The position numbers were made by a program, and so were the translations under genes. Below are positions 17,901 through 26,278 of a DNA stretch of 64,000 bases, in pieces. Position 1 is the first letter of the stretch. The number at the start of each line of letters is the position of its first letter. The stretch covers positions 1 to 64,000 of the forward strand of contig NZ_VLNY01000011.1 of NCBI RefSeq assembly GCF_008297975.1, read 5' to 3'. The stretch is from Antrihabitans cavernicola. GTDB lineage: Bacteria; Actinomycetota; Actinomycetes; Mycobacteriales; Mycobacteriaceae. Under the pieces are notes generated by a model. The model saw only the letters and a program-made list of their open reading frames with translations, searched no databases and was not told the DNA's origin.

Positions 17901-18439
17901 AAAAGCAGATCATTGCGGGTCCACCGATGCCGTCGATTCCGGTGCTCGGAACCACGTGGTATCGACGTGGCTTCTCCTATTGGGTACGGCGAGCGGGAGT
18001 GTCTCTTTTCGCGGTCGCTTGGTTCGCCCTCTTCGTCTTCTTCATCACCGAATTTCTCGACGGCTTCACCTCCGAAATGGGCGCACGAGGCCGCGCGATC
18101 ACGCTGACTCTCGCCGGGTGTGCCATTGCTTGGAGTTTCTTCACGGCGATCAGGGCGCAAATTCGCCAGAAGCGCGCCCGAGAATCGGGACGCACCCTGG
18201 CTCTCGGCGACGCGAACAAGCCGGAAAAGGGTGCTCGAGCGCTGGGATTCGGTTCCGGTACCGCCGCCTACGGTGGATCACCGATTGCTGCAGGCCTGCT
18301 GATGTTGGGCGCGTTGTTCGCTATCGGCTGGTTCGGCGTGCTCATGGTGGCAACGTTTCGTCGTCATCTTGGCCCTGAAGAAATCGCCGCCGTGAAGGCA
18401 GTTGCCGAGTGGAAGAAGCGACATCCCGAGGCGTCGTAG
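17897..18439 (+). CDS. Small membrane protein, possible immunity partner of cassette 1
   Basis: A 180-residue protein starting MKKQIIAGPPMPS at an ATG that overlaps the upstream stop. Three hydrophobic segments: about 35-58 (SLFAVAWFALFVFFITEF), 70-88 (ITLTLAGCAIAWSFF) and 132-155 (GLLMLGALFAIGWFGVLMV), with a basic cytoplasmic loop (RAQIRQKRARESGR). No family recognised. Translational coupling to a putative membrane-active effector is the only clue to function; it could be an immunity protein, an export factor or a separate membrane protein. Confidence 0.6.
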   Translation: MKKQIIAGPPMPSIPVLGTTWYRRGFSYWVRRAGVSLFAVAWFALFVFFITEFLDGFTSEMGARGRAITLTLAGCAIAWSFFTAIRAQIRQKRARESGRTLALGDANKPEKGARALGFGSGTAAYGGSPIAAGLLMLGALFAIGWFGVLMVATFRRHLGPEEIAAVKAVAEWKKRHPEAS

Positions 18440-18458
18440 TCGCAGGTCTCGTAAACGA

Positions 18459-19337
18459 CTATTCCAGAACCGTTTTCAACTCATCGAGAGTCGAGAGTGG
18501 GACCGCGTAGCCGGCCTGTTCCTCGATCTGCGCCAGGTTGGCCTGGATGTCTTCGGCGCTTGCCAGACCATCCGACTTCCAGCCTGGGGTGACACCGATG
18601 AAGACGCGGGCATAGCGACCCAGTGCCGCCGAGAACACTTCATGCGTGAGCTCGCACTCGCGGCTCGACAGGTAGACGACCAGCGGCACAACGCCTTCCG
18701 GCGCGGCTCGATCGGCCAGAGGTCCCAACAGCTCTTCGGTCATCCGGGTCTTTGCGATCGGCATCACCGCATTGCTCTTGATCCCGAATCGCTCGCCCTC
18801 GATTGCCAGCACGTTCGACAGGCCGACCAGTCCTGCCTTGGCTGCACCGTAGTTGGTCTGGCCGAAGTTGCCGAAGACGCCGGCATTCGACGATGTGAAG
18901 ACAAGACGTCCATAGCCCTGCGCCTTCATGTGCGCGAAAGCAGGTTGAGAGACGTTGAACGCGCCCTTCAGATGAACGTCGAGGACGGCATTCAAGTCTT
19001 CGGGCTCGAGCTTCAGAAACGACTTGTCGCGCAAGATTCCCGCGTTGTTGACGACCACGTCGACACGACCGAAGGCGTCGATGGCGGTCGCGACGATGGC
19101 TTTGCCGCCCTCGGGCGTGGCAACCGATTCACGCGAAGCCGCTGCACGCCCGCCGGCGGCGACAATTTCGTCGACCACGGATTGCGCTGCGTCCGAGCCA
19201 CCTTCGCCACTCACCGATCCACCGAGGTCGTTGACGACCACGGCCGCGCCGCGACGGGCGAATTCGAGCGCATAGGCCTTACCGAGCCCGTTGCCTGCGC
19301 CCGTGACGATGACCACCTGGTCGTCGAAGTCGATCAC
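18459..19337 (-). CDS. SDR-family 3-hydroxyacyl-CoA dehydrogenase (MFE-like)
   Basis: A 292-residue NAD(P)-dependent dehydrogenase. TGAGNGLGKAYALEFARRG is the cofactor-binding glycine motif, NNAGI follows at about residue 92, and catalytic Ser/Tyr/Lys appear in FTSSNAG and TNYGAAKAG. The VVNDLGGSVSGEG stretch and overall pattern resemble the (3R)-hydroxyacyl-CoA dehydrogenase part of peroxisomal multifunctional enzyme. It overlaps the crotonase upstream by 4 bases and closes a five-gene minus-strand operon of acyl-CoA catabolism. Confidence 0.87.
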   Translation of the reverse strand: MIDFDDQVVIVTGAGNGLGKAYALEFARRGAAVVVNDLGGSVSGEGGSDAAQSVVDEIVAAGGRAAASRESVATPEGGKAIVATAIDAFGRVDVVVNNAGILRDKSFLKLEPEDLNAVLDVHLKGAFNVSQPAFAHMKAQGYGRLVFTSSNAGVFGNFGQTNYGAAKAGLVGLSNVLAIEGERFGIKSNAVMPIAKTRMTEELLGPLADRAAPEGVVPLVVYLSSRECELTHEVFSAALGRYARVFIGVTPGWKSDGLASAEDIQANLAQIEEQAGYAVPLSTLDELKTVLE

Positions 19338-20368
19338 TGTTGCTCCTCATCGGTTTTCGTTGGTCGGCCCTTGTAATCCCCGTACGGCTCGTCGCGTTCG
19401 CGGACGGCTGCACGGAACCCTGCGGTCGCGGAGCGAAGCTGGAACGCGTAGCCCTCGCGGGTGTGCCGCGAGATCCCGTCGAAGACGGTGCTGATCATCG
19501 TGCTGTTCGCGACGCCCTGTGCCAGCAGTGCCGAGTTCAGAGCGAGCTTGGCCATCATCAACTGATTGACCGGCATCCGCGCGATGCGCTCGACCAACGA
19601 TTCGGTCCGTTGGTCGAGTTCGGTTGCAGGACAGGACTCGACGGCAAGTCCCCATTCTTCGGCCTGCTTCCCGCTGATCCGATCGCCGGTGAAGAGCAGC
19701 CTCTTGGCACGCTGATCCCCGAGGCGGTGCGCCCACATGCCTGCGGCGGGGATCCCCCACACTCGGGTGGGCGGGTAGCCCATCACCGCGTCGTCGGCGC
19801 AGATGATCTGGTCGCAGTACAGCGCGATGTCGGTGCCGCCTGCGATCGCAAATCCGTGAATCTTCGCGACGGTCGGCTTGTCGGCGTGCAGGAGCGAGGC
19901 GAAGCCTTTGTTGAAACGACTCATCATCGCGTAGTCGAGCATCGGATCCCAAGTGCCCCACGGATTGTGGTTCGTTGCCTGGACGACGGGATCGATCTCG
20001 GTGCCACCGACATCGTGCTGACCGACACCTGACCCGTCGGTGCCGCTCTCGGCGAACATCTGCAGGTCGTAGCCGCCGCAGAAGCCCTTGCCCCGCCCCG
20101 ATACGAGAATCACGTGCACCCGCGGATCGAGGTCCGCGCGTTCGACGGCGTGCGTGAGGTCGAGGGGCGTATCGGGCGTGATCGCGTTGCCCTGATCCGG
20201 CCGGTTGAACGTGATGCGTGCTACGCGGCCGGTTCGCTCGTAGGTCAGCGTCCGATATTCGCGCTCGTCGGCAGGCTCTGGGCGGCCCGCGAACGGCGAA
20301 TCTGGGACTTCGGTCCAGTTCTCGGACCAGGCTGCTGGTCGCATACCGGAATGATTGTCGTACTCCAC
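19334..20368 (-). CDS. Crotonase/enoyl-CoA hydratase family protein (long form)
   Basis: A 344-residue crotonase, about 80 residues longer than the core family because of an N-terminal extension and an insert. Core motifs: ARITFNRPDQGNAITPDTP, oxyanion-hole GKGFCGGYDLQMFAE, and IHGFAIAGGTDIALYCDQII. An acidic insert (about 110-150, GTDGSGVGQHDVGGTEID) and PPTRVWGIPAAGMW resemble mycobacterial long EchA proteins. It should hydrate or isomerise an acyl-CoA intermediate; the substrate cannot be assigned. It lies ten bases after the preceding crotonase and is coupled to the SDR gene. Confidence 0.85.
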   Translation of the reverse strand: MEYDNHSGMRPAAWSENWTEVPDSPFAGRPEPADEREYRTLTYERTGRVARITFNRPDQGNAITPDTPLDLTHAVERADLDPRVHVILVSGRGKGFCGGYDLQMFAESGTDGSGVGQHDVGGTEIDPVVQATNHNPWGTWDPMLDYAMMSRFNKGFASLLHADKPTVAKIHGFAIAGGTDIALYCDQIICADDAVMGYPPTRVWGIPAAGMWAHRLGDQRAKRLLFTGDRISGKQAEEWGLAVESCPATELDQRTESLVERIARMPVNQLMMAKLALNSALLAQGVANSTMISTVFDGISRHTREGYAFQLRSATAGFRAAVRERDEPYGDYKGRPTKTDEEQQ

Positions 20369-20378
20369 TTTCGCGTCC

Positions 20379-21146
20379 TTAGTGTTCGGTGAAGTTGCCG
20401 TGTCGGCCAGACCCGGACGCGAACTTCGTTGCGCCGGTGACTGTATCGACCATCGACGTCATTCCGTGCTGCCATTCGGACCCGAAGGCGGCGTCGAGGT
20501 CGAGGTTTTCCTGTTCGTAGCTGGACAAGCGGTCTTGCCGCATGCAGGTCTGGGGGAAGGCGGCGAGTTGTTCGGCAAGCTCTACCGCAGCGTCGAGTAC
20601 TCGCCCCGGCTCGGAGATTCGATTTGCCAGACCCATACGGAACGCCTCGTCGGCGCCGACGGGGCGACCGGTGAGAATCAAGTCAAGCGCGTGAGAGTGA
20701 CCGATCAATCGAGGCAGCCGAATGGTCCCCCCGTCGATCAGCGGAACTCCCCAACGTCGGCAGAACACGCCGAACGTCGCACCCGGATCGACGACTCGCA
20801 GGTCCGCCCAGATCGCCAACTCGAGACCGCCGGCGACGGCAAAGCCGTCCACGGCCGCAATCACCGGCTTGCTCAACAGCATTCGCGTCGGCCCCATGCC
20901 CGCCGGGCCGTCCTCGCCGGGTTGCGCAATCTTGATGTCGCCCCGCGATACCGCCTTGAGATCCGCACCCGCACAGAAGTTTCCACCCGCACCGTAGAGA
21001 ATCGCCACCGACGCATCGGACTGATCGAAGGCAGTGAACGCGTCGGTCAGTGCTTGCGCGTGGTGGTGATCGACGGCGTTCCGAACCTCGGGGCGGTCGA
21101 GCGTGACGATGCAGACCGCACCCCGACGTTCGACGGTGACGCTCAT
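20379..21146 (-). CDS. Enoyl-CoA hydratase/isomerase (crotonase)
   Basis: A 255-residue crotonase of normal length, starting at MSVTVERRGAVCIVTLDRPE. Oxyanion-hole segments are AGGNFCAGADLKAVSRGD and VDGFAVAGGLELAIWADLRV. The catalytic-loop region FGVFCRRWGVPLIDGGT is typical of the EchA group. The ATG overlaps the acyl-CoA dehydrogenase stop by four bases. Two different crotonases in one operon suggest successive hydration or isomerisation steps on an unusual (branched or ring-derived) acyl-CoA. Confidence 0.88.
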   Translation of the reverse strand: MSVTVERRGAVCIVTLDRPEVRNAVDHHHAQALTDAFTAFDQSDASVAILYGAGGNFCAGADLKAVSRGDIKIAQPGEDGPAGMGPTRMLLSKPVIAAVDGFAVAGGLELAIWADLRVVDPGATFGVFCRRWGVPLIDGGTIRLPRLIGHSHALDLILTGRPVGADEAFRMGLANRISEPGRVLDAAVELAEQLAAFPQTCMRQDRLSSYEQENLDLDAAFGSEWQHGMTSMVDTVTGATKFASGSGRHGNFTEH

Positions 21147-22774
21147 ACGGCCGACGTCTTCGGCAACGCCCGATCGATGATCGTGCCGACGTCGAGGCCG
21201 GTCGGCAGTGTGCCGAACACGTCGCCCCAGTTGTCCCCGAGTCGGCTCGCGCAGAACGCATCTGCCACAGCGGAATGCCCGTGGCGAACCAGCAGCGAGC
21301 CCTGCAACACCTTCGCCATCGAACCGACGACCGCGCGGGCCCGATATTGGGCGGTTTCCAGGTCGTTGAACTGGTCCTTGAGTCGCGCGATCGCGCCGTC
21401 CAGACGGGCGTCGGTGCCGGCTGCCTTCTCGACCTCTGCGAAGAAGACGCCGAGGGTTTCCGGCTGTTTGGCCATTGCCCGCAGAGTGTCGAGCGCAGCG
21501 ACGTTGCCCGATCCCTCCCACACCGAGAGCAGCGGCGCCTCCCGATAGAGGCGCGGCATGCGCGACTCTTCGACATATCCGTTGCCGCCGAAGCACTCCA
21601 ACGCCTCCCCTGCGTGCACTGGACCACGCTTGCACACGTAGTACTTCGAGACGGACAAGCTGATGCGTCGCAGTGCCGCCGTCTCCGGGTCGTCGGTGCG
21701 GTCGGTGAGCGCTGCCAGCCACAAGGCCACCGTCGTTGCCGATTCGGCCTCGACCGCAAGATCGGCGAGGACGTTCCGCATTGCAGGCTGGTCGATCAAC
21801 GCAGCGCCGAATGCCTTGCGTTGCGACGCATGCTCGGTCGCCTGCTGAACGCCGATGCGCATGAGGTTCGCAGTCCCGAGAGTGCAGTCGAGCCTGGTCA
21901 TGTTGACCATTTCGATGATCGTGCGAACGCCGCGACCTTCGTCGCCCACCCGCCATGCGACGGTGTTGTCGTATTCGACCTCGCTCGATGCGTTCGAGTG
22001 ATTACCGAGCTTGTCCTTGAGGCGCTGCAGGAAGAAGTTGTTGCGGGTTCCGTCAGGCAGGATTCGCGGCACGAAGAAACAGGTCACACCGGCATCTGTA
22101 TTCGCAAGTGTCAGAAAAAAATCCGACATCGGTGCCGACGTGAACCACTTGTGGCCGGTGATCAGGTAAGTCCCGTCAGATTGAGCGAGCGCGCGCGTCG
22201 TATTCGCGCGGACATCCGATCCGCCCTGCTTCTCCGTCATCGACATGCCTGCGGTGAGCGAGAACTTGTCGGCGATCGGCGCGAGCTTCGGGTCGTAGGT
22301 GGGGGCCGCGAGCTTGGCCTCGCACATAGCCGCCAACTCCGGGTTCGCCCGCAGCGCAGGCACTACCGCATAAGTCATGGAGATCGGGCAGCCATGACCG
22401 GCGTCGACCTGGCCCCAGACCAAGCTCTTCGCAGCACGGGTGAGGTGCGGGTTCGGCTTGGGATCCGCCCACGGCGTTCCGTGCAGGCCCAACGCCGTCG
22501 CCTGGGTCATCAGCTGGTGGTAGGCGGGATCGTAGGTGACCTCGTCGATCCGAAACCCGTACCGGTCATGGGTTTTCAGAACCGGCGGATGTGCTTCCGC
22601 GAGGTCGCCGAGTTCGAGCGCGTACTCGGAACCACCCAGCGCCCCGGCCTCACGCACTTCCGCGAATCGATCGTGCGCGCCTTCGCGGCGTAGCGACTCC
22701 TCGATGACGGGGTAGTCCGCCGGGTTGTAGCCAAAGCCTTTGATGGCCTGGTTGAACACCTCATGAGTTGCCAT
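21143..22774 (-). CDS. Acyl-CoA dehydrogenase, AidB-like
   Basis: A 543-residue FAD-dependent dehydrogenase; ATG at 22774 (MATHEVFNQAIKGFGYN). The N-terminal extension (NPADYPVIEESLRREG) and length match AidB-type acyl-CoA dehydrogenases. FAD and substrate motifs include SLTAGMSMTEKQGGSDVRAN, GHKWFTSAPMSDFF and CFGGNGYVEESRMPRLYREA. Although E. coli AidB is linked to alkylation response, the operon here (TetR, two crotonases, SDR) argues for acyl-CoA catabolism. The start overlaps the upstream TetR gene by 14 bases. Confidence 0.88.
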   Translation of the reverse strand: MATHEVFNQAIKGFGYNPADYPVIEESLRREGAHDRFAEVREAGALGGSEYALELGDLAEAHPPVLKTHDRYGFRIDEVTYDPAYHQLMTQATALGLHGTPWADPKPNPHLTRAAKSLVWGQVDAGHGCPISMTYAVVPALRANPELAAMCEAKLAAPTYDPKLAPIADKFSLTAGMSMTEKQGGSDVRANTTRALAQSDGTYLITGHKWFTSAPMSDFFLTLANTDAGVTCFFVPRILPDGTRNNFFLQRLKDKLGNHSNASSEVEYDNTVAWRVGDEGRGVRTIIEMVNMTRLDCTLGTANLMRIGVQQATEHASQRKAFGAALIDQPAMRNVLADLAVEAESATTVALWLAALTDRTDDPETAALRRISLSVSKYYVCKRGPVHAGEALECFGGNGYVEESRMPRLYREAPLLSVWEGSGNVAALDTLRAMAKQPETLGVFFAEVEKAAGTDARLDGAIARLKDQFNDLETAQYRARAVVGSMAKVLQGSLLVRHGHSAVADAFCASRLGDNWGDVFGTLPTGLDVGTIIDRALPKTSAV

Positions 22775-23450
22775 GGCTGGGTTCCTTTTCTTCGGTGAGA
22801 CCGAGAGTGCGGCGGACGAACGATTCGATTTCGGGAAGCACATCGGGATCGGCGCCGCCGTTGCCGAGGGGAGCGATGAGCACTTCGCTGATAGCGCCGA
22901 TGATTCCGGCGCCGGTGAACCGCGGATTCTGCGACGGCAGCAGACCGAGCTCGATGCAGGTGGAGATTCCGCTGGCGAGCAGATCGGTGTAGGCGGAGCG
23001 GAATTGCAGTCGCTCGACTTCGACGAGCGGATCGACCGGTTCGGCGATCAGTGCGTACGCGAGCTTCGGCGCTTTGAGTGCTCGCGTCGCGAACGTCCGC
23101 ACCGCCTCGACGAGAGCTTCGGTCGGTTCCCCACGTTCGACGCTGCGCTGGGCAGCGGCACTCGCCGCGGCAACCTCCTTAGCGCAGGCGGTGCGGAAGA
23201 CCTCCGCGAACAACTCGCCCTTGCTGGGAAAGAACCGGTAGATGGTGCCGGTGGCGATACCGGCGTGTTCGGCGACGGCGACCATCGAGCATCCGGCGTA
23301 ACCGCTCTCGTAGATCAGAGCCGTGGCGGACGCGACAATACGGGCTCGGGTTTCCTCGAGCCGCTGTTTGATCGCGGGTGTTTGCCGATAGGCCACAGTT
23401 GGATTGAACTCCGATTCAGCTTTTGCGTCAAGATGCGAATGGGAATTCAC
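22761..23450 (-). CDS. TetR-family regulator of the acyl-CoA operon
   Basis: A 229-residue repressor with a GTG start. The HTH is at about 33-80 (TRARIVASATALIYESG, CSMVAVAEHAGIATGTIYRF, FPSKGELFAEVF). The ligand-binding half (AEPVDPLVEVERLQFRSAYT) is of the type found next to fatty-acid genes. It is the promoter-proximal gene of the operon and overlaps the acyl-CoA dehydrogenase, so it likely represses its own transcript until an acyl-CoA binds. No clear dyad was resolved in the 126-base gap before cassette 2. Confidence 0.87.
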   Translation of the reverse strand: MNSHSHLDAKAESEFNPTVAYRQTPAIKQRLEETRARIVASATALIYESGYAGCSMVAVAEHAGIATGTIYRFFPSKGELFAEVFRTACAKEVAAASAAAQRSVERGEPTEALVEAVRTFATRALKAPKLAYALIAEPVDPLVEVERLQFRSAYTDLLASGISTCIELGLLPSQNPRFTGAGIIGAISEVLIAPLGNGGADPDVLPEIESFVRRTLGLTEEKEPSHGNS

Positions 23451-23576
23451 TGTTTGGTGGCTTGGTCACTGGCTGCGCAATGTAGGCCCCGTGGTCAAGC
23501 GACGCGGGCAATGCAGTCTGAGTGTTAGATTGGCGAACGGATTTCCGAGCCGTGGGGCGCTCGGACAGGGGGTGTT

Positions 23577-23864
23577 ATGACGTTGAAGGTCGACCCAGCA
23601 GCATTGAGGTCTTTCGCGGTTGCATTGACGGGAGTTGCCGCCGATGTGCGCGGCACCAAGACAGATGCGCCTGCGTTGGTGCTGCCGGGGACCGGGTTGG
23701 GTGCTGTCGCAGCCGATGCGGGCACGGCGGTCGCGACGTCGTTGCAGCGCATCGCACAGCGAATCGACACCCTCGCGACCATTGCGAAGGGGACAGCAGG
23801 CAATTACGAGGTCACCGATACCGACTTCGCTATCCGCATGAAGACGCAGGCGGCGGAGTTGTGA
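23577..23864 (+). CDS. EspC-like type VII secretion protein (cassette 2)
   Basis: A 95-residue helical protein: LKVDPAALRSFAVALTGVAA, a Pro/Gly turn (LVLPGTGLG), then TSLQRIAQRIDTLATIAKG and a tail NYEVTDTDFAIRM. This is the EspC/ESX-1 secretion-associated pattern (two helices with a central hinge, YxxxD-like tail motif). GGGGGTG precedes the ATG. Its TGA overlaps the GTG of the long protein (GTGA), so the two are probably produced and exported as partners. Confidence 0.7.
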   Translation: MTLKVDPAALRSFAVALTGVAADVRGTKTDAPALVLPGTGLGAVAADAGTAVATSLQRIAQRIDTLATIAKGTAGNYEVTDTDFAIRMKTQAAEL

Positions 23865-25420
23865 CTTTGACAGTGTCGCAAGTGGAAGCGTGGCAGCCGG
23901 ACGGGTTGCAAGCGCACTCCTCCGCGTATGCGGCGACCGTGGCGGCGACTGACTCTCACATCCAGGCTTTGGGCGACCACCAGAGCCGGATAACCGAGTC
24001 GTGGCACGGTGACGCCGCGAACGCTGCGACCGACCGAGTCCATACCGAGCAGGGCCTGGCGAGTACGGTGTCGGCGGCTGTCCAGCAGTTGTCGCAGGCA
24101 GCGTCGGAGGCGTCGAGTACGACCGCCTCCGCCAAGGCCCACCTTGTGACCGTCGTGAACTCCGCGCGGGCCGCGGGGTTCGAGGTTGCGGACTCCAGTC
24201 AGGTCACCGCCGCAGCGAAGATGGGGGCGCTCGCTGTCGTCGGTGGCCTTGCCGCCGAGATCGCGATGCTGCAATTGCAGCAGGAATGCGCGACGTGGAC
24301 GGTTGCTGTCGTCGACGCATTGTCGCAGTGCGAGGCCGCCGCGCACGTCGCAGAGGGCCATATGCAAACCGCCCTCGCCGCCCTCCGCGACGCCCAGGCA
24401 TCGTTGGGGGATGCGGCGCCGGGATCGCCCGCCGCTTCGAGCAAGGGCGGGCTGGTCGACCTGCTCACTGGGAAAACCTCAGCCGCCAGTGCGGATGCAC
24501 CGGCAGGGTCCTTGCAGGACATCTTGGCGCGTATGCAGCAGCATCAAGACCTCGCTCGAACTCAAGCGTCGGCGGCAACGTTTACGCACGTAACCGGGCG
24601 AGCACCAACCACTCCCGCCGATTGGGCGACTGCCAATGCATTGAATCCGAACAGCTACGATCCGAAGTACGGAGGAGTGGGTGCGCAGGTCAGAGTGGTG
24701 AAGATCAATCCCGTGCATGGTCAGGGAGTGGTGAGGGCAGCGCAGTACATCGAGCAGCGCGACGTGAGCAATCCCGACTTTCAGCACATGAATCCGGGGG
24801 CGAGAGAACTCGGCGATAACCGCACTGCCGATCCGCATTTCGATCCAGAACATGCGAGAGTCACGACCTACGTTGACTATGAAAACGGCGTTGTCGTCAT
24901 GCGGCAGAATCCGTCCGTTCAGCAGGATTCGGACGGTTTCCCCGGAAAAGTTGAGGTCGGTTCGCCAGAAGGGAGGGTGTGGCAGAACTCCGACGGCTCA
25001 GTACGCATTCAATATTCGGCAGGTAACCCGTTCGCTCCGGATGCTGCTATGCGTCCACCGTTCGGGAAGGACCATGCCATGACCGTCAACGGCGACCTGG
25101 TGTTCCAACCGGGCCCGAATGGTGTGCAAGTCAACGGAACCCGGACCGACTACCCGTCCATGGAGGTCTACCAGGACCAGGCGGCCGGCGGAACCCGCAC
25201 CGTCGTCGTCGACCCTGCCGCGTCGGGCAGATCGCTCGGCCCCGCAACGAACCTCGAGTTCCACCATGACATCGGCGTGGGCGGAGCCGCATTCAGGCCG
25301 TTCAGTGAATGGGACAACCAATACGATGTTCCGGGAAACCCGACGCCGTCGACACCGTTCGGGCCTGTGACCAATCCTCCGAGTGTCCCAGTGCCGCCAA
25401 TAGCTGCGGGAACAACATGA
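23861..25420 (+). CDS. Long ESX-type substrate with novel C-terminal domain (cassette 2)
   Basis: A 519-residue protein with a GTG start overlapping the EspC-like stop. Residues 1-110 form a WXG-like hairpin (ITESWHGDAANAATDRVHTE supplies W-x-G), 110-245 further helices with a hydrophobic run (MGALAVVGGLAAEIAMLQLQ). After a linker, residues about 265-500 form a beta-rich globular domain (VRVVKINPVHGQGVVRAAQY, TTYVDYENGVVVMRQNP, VRIQYSAGNPFAPDA, LEFHHDIGVGG). A Pro-rich tail ends it. The C-terminal domain matches no family I recognise; its conserved-looking His/Asp/Arg residues would suit an enzyme toxin. Two coupled membrane proteins follow. Confidence 0.62.
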   Translation: MTLTVSQVEAWQPDGLQAHSSAYAATVAATDSHIQALGDHQSRITESWHGDAANAATDRVHTEQGLASTVSAAVQQLSQAASEASSTTASAKAHLVTVVNSARAAGFEVADSSQVTAAAKMGALAVVGGLAAEIAMLQLQQECATWTVAVVDALSQCEAAAHVAEGHMQTALAALRDAQASLGDAAPGSPAASSKGGLVDLLTGKTSAASADAPAGSLQDILARMQQHQDLARTQASAATFTHVTGRAPTTPADWATANALNPNSYDPKYGGVGAQVRVVKINPVHGQGVVRAAQYIEQRDVSNPDFQHMNPGARELGDNRTADPHFDPEHARVTTYVDYENGVVVMRQNPSVQQDSDGFPGKVEVGSPEGRVWQNSDGSVRIQYSAGNPFAPDAAMRPPFGKDHAMTVNGDLVFQPGPNGVQVNGTRTDYPSMEVYQDQAAGGTRTVVVDPAASGRSLGPATNLEFHHDIGVGGAAFRPFSEWDNQYDVPGNPTPSTPFGPVTNPPSVPVPPIAAGTT

Positions 25421-25737
25421 ACAACATGATGATGCGGACGCGACGCGATCAGCGGTTTTGGATGGTCGCGACCTGGAGTGTGGCGGGCCTGATGGTCCTG
25501 GAGGCCATGGTTGTCATGATCGTGTGGAACGTGACGGGGGATGATCCGAACGTGCCGTTGTCGGCGTTCCTGGTCGCCACAGGTGTCAGCATTCTGGCAG
25601 CGGGGCTGCTGTGGTGGCGCACAACAGGGGTCGGTCGTGCCGTATCGGCGGCAGCAGCAGCGACGGCAGGACTGTGGACGCTGGCGTCACTGCTGCTCAC
25701 CTTGCTGTACCTGTCGTACGGGGCGAGCATCCGATGA
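25417..25737 (+). CDS. Small membrane protein A of cassette 2
   Basis: A 106-residue protein beginning MNNMMMRTRRDQRF at an ATG inside the upstream stop (ATGA). Three hydrophobic segments: about 15-38 (MVATWSVAGLMVLEAMVVMI), 47-66 (PLSAFLVATGVSILAAGLLW) and 74-100 (VSAAAAATAGLWTLASLLLT). No family recognised. The coupling to the long substrate suggests an immunity or export-assisting role; the next gene starts in its stop codon. Confidence 0.6.
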   Translation: MNNMMMRTRRDQRFWMVATWSVAGLMVLEAMVVMIVWNVTGDDPNVPLSAFLVATGVSILAAGLLWWRTTGVGRAVSAAAAATAGLWTLASLLLTLLYLSYGASIR

Positions 25738-26024
25738 CCTCTACCGGAATAACCAAACCTGCCGACCAGAGCGGACTGTCCCGGTTCGGGCCAGCATCGT
25801 TCGTGACCGCGACAGCATTGTCGTTCTTGAACGTGATACCACTGTTCGTCCTGCCGTACTCATGGATATTGATGTCGTTCGTCTACGTTCCAGAAATCGT
25901 TGCGGCCCTGATCCTGTGTGGAATGCGCGGGACTGCCCGTCAAATCGGAACCGGCATAGCGGCGTCGTTGGTGGCAGTAGTCGGAATCTTCGTGGCATCC
26001 CTTGTAGTTTCCTCCCTGACCTGA
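25734..26024 (+). CDS. Small membrane protein B of cassette 2
   Basis: A 96-residue protein coupled to the previous gene by ATGA. After a polar N-terminus (MTSTGITKPADQSGLSRFG), three closely spaced hydrophobic segments cover almost the whole remainder (SFVTATALSFLNVIPLFVLP; ILMSFVYVPEIVAALIL; TGIAASLVAVVGIFVASLVV). It could pair with membrane protein A. No homologous family was recognised. It is the last gene of the four-gene chain. Confidence 0.55.
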   Translation: MTSTGITKPADQSGLSRFGPASFVTATALSFLNVIPLFVLPYSWILMSFVYVPEIVAALILCGMRGTARQIGTGIAASLVAVVGIFVASLVVSSLT

Positions 26025-26278
26025 ACGCCCGAAACAGCCGCATGACGACGGACTCGACGTCCGACCCGACCAGCTGGTCACCCATCAGGCGCTCCACGCG
26101 CAAACACGTTTACGATCCCGGGTCAACGCACCCTGTAGACTCCGTCACCGTCACCGAACACCCGTGGGCACACGGCTAAAGGGGACGTTCCAAAGACGAA
26201 ATGGGACCGGCAAAGCACGAACGAATGCCGAGGTCACGCGCTGGCCGACGCTTCATCCACAATTTCATCCGGTCCCTT

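Noticed and set aside
21143-22774. Calling the acyl-CoA dehydrogenase a DNA-alkylation response protein
   Set aside because: It is AidB-like in length and N-terminus, but sits in a catabolic operon with crotonases and an SDR; no ada or alkylation gene is near.
26136-26141. TAGACT as a -10 for tRNA-Arg
   Set aside because: The nearest -35-like TTTACG is 21 bases upstream and the tRNA begins about 140 bases later, so the match is not persuasive.
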